Shown here piece after piece: positions 10,901-22,900 of a stretch of DNA of 64,000 nucleotides. A model generated the notes under the pieces. It had not been told where the DNA came from, made no database searches, and saw only the letters and a program-made list of their open reading frames with translations. Location: NCBI GenBank assembly GCA_035079385.1, contig JAVHKY010000046.1, positions 2,232,001-2,296,000 on the forward strand. Direction: 5' to 3'. The DNA comes from Aspidiotus rigidus (Eukaryota; Arthropoda; Insecta; Hemiptera; Diaspididae). Within the stretch, counting starts at the first letter, position 1; every line of letters begins with the position of its first letter. The position numbers and the translations under genes are program-made.

Positions 10901-13900
10901 GATAACACGTAGGAGAATACGTATGCAATGCGCCGACATGGAAAAGCCCTATGGCTTGCGCATAACATGAATCGAGTTCTGTAAAAGCCGGTCATGAAGT
11001 AACACTAGCCTTATGGGAAAAACAACCTGATCCCCTTTTCGGGAACGACACTTGCGCTACTATAGGCCGGTCCAAACGCAAATGGGTAATGACAGGACGC
11101 CATGGTGATTCTATTGGTAGAGCGAGCATGTGTTGGGACGGACAGAGGATTCCCGTTCCCAATTCCCGGGAATTGACATTCCCGTTCCTGGCGCTATAAT
11201 ATTCCCAAATTCCCAATTATGAAAAAACATGTTTTCTTAAAAGAAAAAGTTTATTTTTGCTATTTTTTTAAACTAGTGTTTTAAATTATGTTCTAAACAA
11301 CGTTTAAAACTATTTTGTTGAAAACATCGTCATTCTACTCCTGCCAAATAAAAACAGAAGCAGTTCACCCAAAATAATGAGAAAACAAGGTAGAATTTGA
11401 ATCCACTGGGAATTCCTGATGAGATTCCCATTCCCGGAAACGTCCGAATACTGGTTTGATTGCATTCCGCATAGCTACCAGAGCAACCGCAGAGCAATCA
11501 GTGTCAGATTTTGGAGTTTGAAAATTATCGCAAAATATTCTGAAAAAGAGGTCATCTACAAAACAAACAAATGTTTTTCCAAAAAAAACAGTTGTTTTTG
11601 AGATACCAATACACAGGCTCTAATGGCAATTCCATGGGAAAGATCCATCATGGCGTCGTGTCATTACCTCTACTTACAGAGCCTTAGTATATAGATAAGT
11701 AGTGATAGCTTGGCTTTAATTATATAGATTGGAGTTTCTGGTATTATTGTTTATTTGGATGTTAACCTAAGTTACGTAAGTTGGTAGCCGTGTTTGAACA
11801 TGTGGGGGATAATTTTAACGTACCATGCTTCACGATGCGGAATTTGCAATTTTCAAATACGATTTAAATTATTACAATTCGTATCGTCGAAAAATTATAT
11901 CCTATAAATCGTTTAAATACTTCAAGAGAATCGATAACTGAAAGAAGCAATTCTATTAATGAAGTATTGAGTCATCTACGACTAATTGAAAATCACGATT
12001 CTTATGGCCAAATACATTGAACGTAAAATCGGCACCCAGAAATTCAAGCGAGTCCGGCGAGAGAGGAAGGCGATTCTAGCGCTGCCAAACATAGGTTAAC
12101 ATCCCAATAGTATTTTTGTTATTATTAAGGCTTAGTTATTATCATCTATGGGCTGTCAAGTTATCTTATTATAACTAGTCTTATTATAATACTCACTTTT
12201 TCGTCTTCGTCTGTTCTTTTAGGACGACCTTTTTTATCTTCGGAGGCCCGTAGAACTTTTTCTTTTTCAAGCTCAGCTTCAAGATTGGCCAATCTAGCTA
12301 ATAGCCTCTTATTTTCTCTCTCTATGGCTTCTTTATTTCTCAGTTCCAAAGCTAGCATCTGCTTAGCTGACTGCAAATCTTCACGCACTTGGTCGATGTC
12401 GTCTAGTTCATCAGGATCGACAACCGCTGCTACTACATCTGCCATGGACACTGATTTCTGTATTTGTTCCTCGATCGTCATTTCTCTTCTGAATTTTCGT
12501 AATCCTGTCCAACATCGTTATATACTCCATCTTCAGGTGTTAAATTAGAAAAAAAAGAAAAGAGAAAAAGGAAGGAAGGTACAATGATTAAATGTTGTAT
12601 GAATACTCTTGTAGAATTTACCATCTAAATTTGGTTTGCTGCGATCGTTCGTCTTGACCTTTTTCAATTTGATTCCTCCTTGGATTTGTTTCAGTAATTT
12701 GTTACGATCATTATCTTCTTTCTTTTCAGACTCGTATACGAACTACGAAAAAACCGTACAGGATTGAATTAAAAAAACGTAAATTGCTTGAGCATGTTGT
12801 TTTGATGAGAATTCTACAATTCAAGCATGATGGATTACTTACATAGCAAACAGTAAGTACGGTCCCTTAGAAGTAAAGTTGACTTTTATTAATATTGCAC
12901 CTCTCAAGCTTAGAATATTACTTCATTGATTGAAAATAGTTTCGGAGATTGTTACATGAAATTTTCGTTTTGTGTGAGTTCAAGTAGTTTGTGATAGTGA
13001 AACAAAAATTTATTGAGTACAACTCAGGAAAAAAAAAAGAAAAAAATAATAATATTTCTATACATTATACAGAGCCATATAATGAGTTGATTAATAATAT
13101 ACTTCGTGCACTTTTCTCTCGCTGTTAGGCAATTCCGATTGCAAAAGGTTGATTCATTAAATAAATCATCTTTCACGAACAAAAATCTACGAGACGAGCG
13201 GAAGATGGAGAGGGAGTGAAAGAAAAATTGTCGTATTATTGACGTAACATAGAAGCGTTATTTTTTACAGCAGCGGCGGTGTTCAATTTTTTATTATCAG
13301 ATTTTTGCTTTACTTGTCCTTTGGCTTTCATTTGGGGTATGATGGGTGCACTACGGTCGTTACATTGGACATGTCTTAATTTTTTGCCGCTTTCCACCTC
13401 TTTCATCATATCAGTCCAATCGGGTCTTCTGCGTGGCCTACTCCTTAATGCCTCTAACTTTGCTGCTTTCTCCTTGGTCAACGATTGTCTGACAACTTAG
13501 AGAAGGAGAGGGTATAATTTTTCTTCAAGTTGTTTTAAAACATATAATTACAAAACACGAACCAGTAGAAATCATCAGTATTGAAGATCGTAATATTTTT
13601 GTCAATGATTGTCGAACCCTGTACACCCACTAATGATAAGATAATTTTAGTAAAGAAACTGTTTTGGCTCGAGTTCATCTGATGCATTTCCAAATTGCGA
13701 ATGAACTTGAAACACACCGAAGTCAACTGTTTGTATCTCGTTGTTACAGACGAAAACAAATTGCTAGATCGAATTTCGTACAAACAAAGCGGAAGTGTGC
13801 TATGCCGTGCTTGAGAAAGAAAAAAAGGTTATTTTTATAAGGAACTTAAAATCATTACTTTTTCTGTATTTGTACTTCCATGCACATCATCTTTTGTTTT

Positions 13901-16900
13901 TTGTATTTTCTTTCCGTCTGTATCGTCATCGTGATGTTCTTCATCTCCGTAGTCATCTTTCTCTCCACCAGAATTTTCCTCTGGATCATATCTGTCTTCT
14001 TCATCATCGGTTTCTCCTTCTGAGGCCGTACTTTCTTCGTCTTCAGACATAAGCTTTTCCTTATCAATAATCACTTTTATGAAAATTATCAGTACTTAGC
14101 TCTCGCGAATGCATCTTCACACGTCTAGAAATCTTCGTTGTGTACTCCGCTTGATTTTGGCAGTTTGACAAATTGTTTAAAAATGCCCGTTATTTCCGTC
14201 TGTAAATCGACAGTGCTCACTCAGAGGATATGGTGACAAGTTTTGTACCATGAACTGAATTTAGATTATAAATCCGAACTTCATTTATCGATGGTTTACA
14301 GAGCGAGGAGTTGTTGTCGTTTTCTCAAATTTTTTAGGAGTGGGGGGGAATCCACCGAATGCATTGAAATTTTTAAGAAACGTAATTCAAAATTCCTACT
14401 AGTTCGTTTCCTCTAGTTAGAATTGCAGAAAAAAAAAATAATAAATACTTACGTGGTGGTGGTGATCCATATTCTGCTCCTCCTCTTGCTGCAGGTGGAA
14501 GTGGTGGTGGAGCTGGAGTCATCGGAGGAGGTGGCGGAGGGTTTGATATTGAAGCTGTTGGCGGCATCCTGTCAGGTGTTCTTGACGTAGTTGGAAGATT
14601 CGTAATATGTCTCCAATTTGCTTGAACAGGCTGTTTTTTGTTCTCAACAGTGCTATTACTCGTATCCGGTTGAGTGAGTGGTTGATGAGGCGGTGCTTTC
14701 AACGTACCGTCTTTCCGTATTCGTAACGCGTTTTCTGAAGAATTCGACTGCACGTAATGAAAGAAAAAAATCAACACATGTGAGATCAATTATTTTAGCA
14801 AAAGTTTCTGACTAAATGACACTGCACGAAGGCTAACGTTATCTTCGCTGGGTTGGAAATTTTAAGTACAAAAATATCTGTTGTTCGAATATATGAGCAC
14901 CGCTTATCATACTCGTACATATATTATACATGTATAAAAAGAAAAAGGGTCGAGAATAATATGATTTTATTTTAATATTTTGGCAACTAATCAAAATTTA
15001 ATTTTATGACGAGTATATGTAACGGCAGTGTTCCACGCTCATTCGATGTTCTTCCACAAACTTGGTATCCGAGAACGAGATGGAAAAATTATATCGAAGG
15101 AAAGAAAAAAATAAATAAATAACGACGGAGGAAGAAGAAACTATAGATTAAAGCTTTTCATTGTTAAAATATCATTCGCACAATACTACATACCTAATTG
15201 ATCTTTTTGTCATGTGTAGCATGTCATATTTAAGTATGATGTATAGACAGTTGAGTAGTTTTTTTTTCCAACCCCCAAAAATAAAAACTTTATACTATAG
15301 GTACCTACTGTATATAGTACACTTTTAAAAAATTCACTATCAAGCAGGATCATCGATGATCGATTTCCGAAATGATAAATTTCTGCTCAGTCAGTGTCAT
15401 TTTTCAGGAATTCTCGTAAGTTTAACCCATGATCAGAATGTAAAATTGTATCAACAAATTGTTTGAAAGTAGTCAGCACTGTTATCGTTCTGCCGATCGA
15501 CGCAGCTTGTCTTTTTCTCATGGTTCCTCACATCGTCGAGTTCCCGATGATAGCCAAGAGCACTCATACTAACATTACTTAGGAGCTTACTCTCGATGAA
15601 CCATGTCGATTTGACATTGATTTTGAGTCGATCTAGCTCCGCCCTAATGTCGACCGCGAATCAAATGGACGTTGGTTCATTGTCGACGTCGAAATTGAGG
15701 CGACTCCCGGTATTAGATTAGTTTTGACACCAAATCGACGCGATTTGTAGTCGATTTTCAGTTATACCTATACAGGAGAAATTTTTCCGTTCCGTGGCTA
15801 GTGACGAGAGTTCCTTCTTCAAATGCTTTGTGAAACTGTTCCTAAGTGTCCAATTCTTTTCCAACCTCACTAAAACCACTAACAGTAACAGTACTTTCTG
15901 TCATTTTTCAAGTATTATCTACTGTTCAACGATATTTATAGTACTAAAGATTCAAACGGAACTACAGCTTGTCACAGCGAGTCAACATTGTACAACATAC
16001 TGAAAGGCAGTGAGCATTTATTTGCGGTGCTCTCTCTCTCTCTCTCTCTCTCTTACTCTATCTCTCTCACGGACCACGCTCGCGACATTCCCTTGCCTCC
16101 TAAACTGGTCTTTCCTACGTGCATCATTTCACTATCACTTTCTTCTCGTCAATCCTCCCTCTTTCCACGATCATCCTGTGCGCGCGAGCAAGGTCCGTAG
16201 AGGGTAGCTTAACGCACGCTGTACAATCAGTTAATATAATACATTCGTCTTCGCTCTACATTTCTCTTCTATTATTTCGACACGCGGAAACATATATTAC
16301 CGCATATTTAATCGTTGCCTATCAGAAAAGCTTCGATGATCAACCATTCAATCGACGTATTTTCCTGCCTTAATAGGCTGTATCTACACTCCTATCTGCT
16401 TGAAGAATGTATGTTTCGACGTGTTCGAAACGTTGTTTTGATATACTATTTGGTATACGTACCGACGAATATCATCAACCTTAATTTATTTATTCTTTCA
16501 TAGGATCTATTTTTGAGTGGTGCCGACAACAGTAATGAACCAATTACAGTCAATAATAATGACAATAATAATAATACAAACAGTGAGGACCAAAAAAAAA
16601 CAAGCACCCCGCGGACGGCGTGTTACGAGGGTCGGCGAATGACTGAATTATTTCTGATGAGAAAAATATGGATTGAGAGGGCGGTACTATTGAGATCGAC
16701 ACAAGGTGCAGGAAAATAAAAATGATAAAATCTTTGTGCGCTAAAACCCAACTAGAAAGTAGGACCAAGTACAAATTAAATTTGAATTGAGGATTACAAA
16801 GCTAGGATATCATATTCACAATCAATTTTTGATCATCCAATTTCCTACTTTTTTATTTGTAATTATTCATTTCATATTCCCATGGCGTTGTAAGACATTC

Positions 16901-19900
16901 CCTTTCATTTGTATTCAATTTCATTCATATTGTTGGAACCGCCTTTTCAAGAATTCACATCACATCTTCTTGATTCTATTTGTAAAAGCCAACACTCAAC
17001 AATTAATACGCAATAACCTGAAGTAACCACTGTTGAGTACAAACAACGCTGATATTACACCCTTCCAACAATTGTCATTTTGGTCATGAGATAAGAATAA
17101 TAAGTAACACAAATTGTAACATCACTTAGAATTGAAATCCTTGATTAATTAATACTACCCACAAACTTCATTTGTCTGCTCAAAACCCAACAATGTAATC
17201 ATCATATTATTTTGTACTACCCTACCTTTGTAGTCAACTTCAAATTAAGTATAAATTGAAATTCAAAATTGAATCGCGGATCACAAAGCCAGGATACCGC
17301 ATTTGCAATCCATGATCAACTTTCAATTCATTCTGTTCCCAGCTACATTTTTACAGACTTTTGATACAGAATACAACATCTACATTGCGAAATATTGATT
17401 TAGATGATATTTGGCTTCTAACTGAAGCCGTAAGAACCGGTACTAGAAACTAAATGTACCTTGTACTGCAAGTTGAAAGAATTAAATTTCCATAATAGAC
17501 TAAATCGCCGTGACGTCATTCATGAACATTTACTGATAACAGGAATCGAGAGAATGCGATAGTATACTGTATCAGTTCAAAGTAGGATATCGATTCCCAT
17601 AAGAATACACAGGGATCATTTCGATCATACGCTCAAATTGAAAAATTGGAAATAAGTAAGCAATTACGTGTTTATATTTAGAATCAGGAAGTTCTCATGT
17701 CTTTGAAAATGTACCTGCGGTTCTTAACTTATTTCTTGTTTTCAAATCTGAACGTAAGATCGAAACGTTCCCGTGTATTTCTTATGGAGCATTTTTTTTG
17801 TTTTGAACTTACGCGTAAGTTGGGGTAAGTCATTGCGGAGCAAACATCGCCTTGTTATCAGTGAATGTCCGTGAATGACGTCACGGCGATTTAGTCTATT
17901 ATTCAACCAAACTATTCATACCTCATACTTTCCACTTAGATATTCACAATCGATCAAATAGAACTACAAACTCCGATTGGAGACTGGAATCATTGTAATT
18001 AGATACCGATTTTTTTATCACGATACTCAATGATCATTCATTTTATATTTTGCTCTACCTACCGCTTCACCATTCACATTGTTTAGACTAATTTCAAGGA
18101 TTCATACTTCATCGCTCTCATTCTTTTCCATCGCAATTAAGACATTTTTAGTTCCATTTGTAGTCATCTGATAGTCATTAAAATGAAATAAACTTACAAT
18201 TTGAACGTATCAAATTTATTTTAACACCAATCTTTTCAATTTGCGAACGTTCGATAATAAAGACGCTAGGTATTATTTTTACATGGTACCTAGTCCTACA
18301 GTAAGGACGGTTGAACACAACCAAAATGCAAATTAATTACAATGATAACACGCACAGAGCCGAAGACTCCAGACTATACAGCATACGGCACACTTGACTG
18401 TGACGTCAGCGTCTTCACTGAGATGAAAGAAGAACTTTACAGTTTGTTCCACGCAAGTTTGGTATTATAAATGATAGGCAACCCACATCACTCACGCTTA
18501 TTTTACGTTACAGAATGCGAATGGAATGCGGGTTCCCCGTGATTTATAATACCAAACTCTCGTAGAACAGACTGTAGAAGAAACAAGCTACGTAGCGAGC
18601 TACGTAGTAATAGGGTCGGTGAGAACCTATTTTCTACATTTCTATTTTTGATCATTCATTTCATATCCCCATTGCGTTGTAAGACATTCCCTTTCAATTG
18701 TATTCAATTTCATTCATATCATTTGAACCAATTTCAAGAATTCACATCACATCTTCTTGATTCTATATTTCTATTTGTAAAAAGCTAACGCACTTAACAA
18801 TTGATAAGCAATAACCTGAAGTGACTCAACACTGATATTGCACCCTTCCAACAATTGTCATTTTCGTCGTGAGATAAGGATAATAATAACACAAATTGTA
18901 AAATTGCAGAATTGAAATCCTTGAATAATTAATACTATCACAAACTTCATTTGTCTACTCAAAACCCAACAATGTAATTATGATACTACCTTTGTAGTCA
19001 ACTTCAAAGTACTTAGAACTAATAGGTATAAATTGAGATTCAAAATTGAATTGCGGATCACAAAGCTGGGATACCGTATTTGCTATTCATGATCAACTTT
19101 CAAGTCATTCTGTTCCCTACATTTTTTTATTCGCGCAATTATTCATTTCAGTTTCCCGTGGGTCCGTGGAAAAGTTTGTGCTCCTCAGTTCACATTTAAG
19201 TAATCATATTTCATTGATCATATTTTATTGAATACAACTAACCAACTTCCACTTGAGTACAAACTCATTTTGTGAAAAAAACGAACGCCCAACAACTAGG
19301 TAATTGTTACAAGAAGCTTTGTGAATCACGTTCAGCTTTCGTCTATCTATCTGTATAGGATACAGTGTATCAAACCAAGTCACAGAAGTATTCCCGGCAA
19401 GCTCCTCCTTTTCGCTAATAATAATAACGAGATTCACATTCCATCAAAACAAAATAATTCGATTCCAATAAATATTCGTATACATTGCGAAATATTGACT
19501 TGAGATGATATTTGGCTTCTAACACCAGGCGTCTGAAACGGCACTAGAAACTAAATGTACCTTATATACCTACTGCAAGTTGAAATAATAAAATTTCGAT
19601 AATTATTCATCCAAACTGTTCATCATACCTCATATATTTTCCACTCAGGTACTCACGTTCTATCAAAGAGAACTACAAACTCAGATTGGAGACTAGAATC
19701 ATTGTAATTAGATAACGATTTTATGATCAGGATACTCAACAATCATTCGTTTTAGATTTTGCTATATGTACCGCTTCACCATTCACATTGTTTAGACCAA
19801 TTTCAAGAATTCATATTTCATTACTCTACATTCTTTTCCATCGCAATTAAGACGTTTGGTTCCATTCGTAGTCGATCTTTTCAATTTGCCAACGTTCAAT

Positions 19901-22900
19901 AATAAAGACAAGACGCTACTATTTTTATTGTTCTATATACCTTCTCGTCATCGTAACGAATTAATCAGCAGCGGCTAATTAATCAATAATAATCATAAAT
20001 AAACTAACTGTTCCCAGAGAACAAAAATAAATGTATAATTTGAATCAAATTTATTAATACGCTGATGAATGCAAACACGCAATCAAAGAAAGTAGAAACA
20101 ACAAAAACAAGTTAGGCTAGGCGTAATTAACATAGTATCATACATCATCTAAATAAAATTACCCACAACTTACTGCGTTGTGGTCTACCATGCCGTGACG
20201 TGAGCGACTGAACTTACCCGAAGAAGAAAGAAAAAAGTGATTACAATACAGTCGGCTAGCGCCTGCGCCGGCGCCGACCCTAAAAAGGAATGATTGAAAG
20301 CATAATTACATGCACGCACACACACACACACACACACACAACCGGTACTTTCACATCTGGGGATGAGAGGATGTACGCAGTCTGCCATTTTGCAGAGTAT
20401 TCTGTACAGTACTTTTAGCCACATATCACCCCATTACATGCCGACTCGCTGATTGAATTTTCCTTTTTATCTGTGAGAGTATACCGACGATATCCCCCCC
20501 AAGCTCTTTTTCTAGACTATTGTAGAGAGTACACGCCTTATTTAGGAATGATTGTTTTAGAGATCCTTTGGTCATATTGTTTATGTGGATGGTTTTGCTG
20601 AGCCTCGCATTTGACCGTGGAACCTACAATGTAACCTCCCACCATGTAGATAGTCCAGCATTGACAGTTTACACCTGTTTTCTGATGAGTAGATTGTAAA
20701 CTCTCTTAGTAATTTGTTGTACTCAATTTTGTGCGGCTGGAATATTTTCAAGTAGGTGAATCTCAAGAAATGACGCAGTATGCTTTCTAGTGCATCTGAG
20801 TACTTCTTAAATATTGGGTTCCATTCTTGCGCTGCAAATTGCATATTCGACCATATAAAAGCGTAATTTTGTTGAATGCCGAAGTAGTCTGGCGACAATA
20901 TTTGGAGGTCTCGCTGAATTTGTAGGGGCTCTAACGGGGAGACGATGCCAAATATCGACTTCTTTGCCCCAAATCGATTCCAATGGCGCGACCGCAAGCC
21001 TCAACAACACGTTTGATATCTTTGTCGCGTTTCAATACTGTGGGTTGCCCGAGATGATAATGTTATTTTTTCGAGTATGTTGTTCCATTCCACTCTGCCT
21101 TCGCTCCGCGTTACTAACCTTCGATTCAAACTCATTTATTCTCTTTTGCTAGTTGTTGTTATCACTTTTCAGTTTTATGTTCTCTACAGATAACCTGGAG
21201 TTTTCCTTGAAAATATCGTGTAGAAAGGTAAGAACTTCGTCAATTTTTCTTCCCATCTCTTCTATCTTCGTCTCCACGGCAATATGTGGGTCATTTTGAG
21301 GTTGATTCTTCGCAGTAGTGTTTCTTTTTTTTTTTTGCTTTCTACTCTGTATGAATCGGAAACCTGAGTAAACTATATGTTGTTTTTTCCTTTGCGCGAA
21401 TTTTTTGACGTGGTCGGGCTTCCATGATCAGCATCTAACCCGGATGCGAGTGAGTTAATTGCTCTGCAATAACACTGGGTTATTTTTCCTCCTTTGAAAC
21501 TGATGAAGCGTCGACATTCAACGCACTTGTGTTGAGTCATGCTTCATACTTTTTCCCTGCTCGAGTTCAGTTTACAAAAATATATACAGAAAATTTATGT
21601 GTATTGCTCAATCAGTTGATAATCGACTTAATACTAACTTATCTTAGAATTAGCTTGCCGAAACCTGAATGAGCGCTCTAAAACACGTCATTTCGAGACG
21701 AACATGAATTTTTAATTGATATTCAGTAATCCTAAAATTCAAGTTGGTTGACTTAGAATCAACCTGATATCGACATCGATTTTGGGTAGACATCAATGTG
21801 TAATAGCGGGAGTCGTCTCAATTTCGACGTCGACGATGAGACGATAGTAAAAAAGAGCGGTCGGTTTTGAGTCGACTTCCAGTCGATTTGCGGCCGACAT
21901 GGGTGGTGGAACTAAATCCGATTTTTCGTCGATTTTAAGTCGACATGGTTCATCGAGCTTGTGATTTATTTGTTTATTTTTACAATTTTTCCTTTTCTCA
22001 GCCCACCGCTCACCCGTTTTTAATTGTGTAAAATATGTGTATTTATTCCTAGAACGTATTCATGATTTGATCCCTTTTGTCTGAGTATTCATCGCCGCAC
22101 CTCCGAATCTATTTATAATTTTTAGTGGGCATTCTTCTTTCTAGCTTATCCTACATCTTTGATGGTTTTTTCATTTTAAATGGTATTGGACGTTTATCCT
22201 TGATTGCACGGTTTAGTTTGAGTAAAAACTTACAGCCCACGCTACCAACTATACGTTATCGTGAGCCGATCAAAGAAGTTGTTTCATAGGAGATTTCTTC
22301 GACTACGATGATCTATTTTAGGATAGATTATTTAATCAAAATTTCTCTCTTCTCCGTCTCATCTATGTATTACGATATGTAGTGTAGGTTCAGATGTTAT
22401 TATTTTTAAACACAAATAATTCGAGTAAAAATCTCGGGGCACCATCACCTTCTATTAAAGTGATTGCTTTTCAATACACGTAAGCTATGTATTCGTATTT
22501 CTAAAATCCTGAACGTGAAGTTCCTATCTTGAGTAGTATTTGAATAATGTGTGCTCGCGACTTTTCCCGTACAATTCTTACTGGAAGGTTTTACATCAAG
22601 AAAATCTTGGTCTCGCCAGAGAATATATTATTAAAAAAAACTATCTTCTGACTTAGCTTGCATTTTGCATGACGATCCTTTAGGGGCACTTGCCACTCGC
22701 AGGTGTTCAACAAAATTGGAGTCTGCTTGCCTTGATTAGACGAAGTACCGTACAGTCTATCGCAGATGAGGTCCTTTGAAACTCTGATTTTGAAACTGGC
22801 AGAGAGAAATACAAAACCAAGAATTTGGTTTGGATGAATATTATGTACACCTATAATGTGACGGACGAGAATAAATGTAAAGATGTACTCGAGCTGCGAA

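Larger units (their letters stand above)
9086..12196 (-). other. Intron 7 of the SALS-like gene, filled with MITEs
   Basis: This 3.1-kb intron holds a family B MITE (about 9,219-9,573), a family C MITE (10,149-10,570), a perfect 78-bp-arm hairpin (10,743-10,949) and a TIR-bounded element (11,086-11,667). No coding exon was recognised within it. Confidence 0.7.
16636..18619 (+). mobile_element. Helitron-like non-autonomous repeat unit, copy a
   Basis: The unit body is shared with 18,641-20,283, 49,838-52,293 and (inverted) 41,561-42,620, for example the TCATTTCATATTCCCATGGCG block at about 16,869. It is interrupted by a family B MITE (17,494-17,900) and, near its tail, a family A MITE (18,438-18,576). 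It ends with AACAAGC (18,582), a cap in which GCTACGTAG occurs twice, and AGGGTCGG (18,612). It has no coding capacity. The Helitron assignment rests on 3'-terminal hairpins and the lack of TIRs or target duplications, so it is tentative. Confidence 0.5.
15592..21957. mobile_element. 6.4-kb segment bounded by GTCGA-rich inverted arms
   Basis: The arms at about 15,592-15,765 and 21,745-21,957 align in inverse orientation over roughly 200 bp, beginning CTCGATGAACCATGTCGA at the outer edges. Both are dense in GTCGA/TCGAC words. AGCTT occurs at each flank but no clean target duplication is present. It may be one long TIR element that has swallowed others, or two separate MITEs in opposite orientation; the interior (Helitron-like units, a non-LTR scrap) carries no matching transposase. 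Confidence 0.5.

Noticed and set aside
13535..13783. 82-codon minus-strand frame as an exon of the SALS-like gene
   Set aside because: No donor with correct phase ends it before a stop; part of it in another frame might be a small exon, noted as unresolved.
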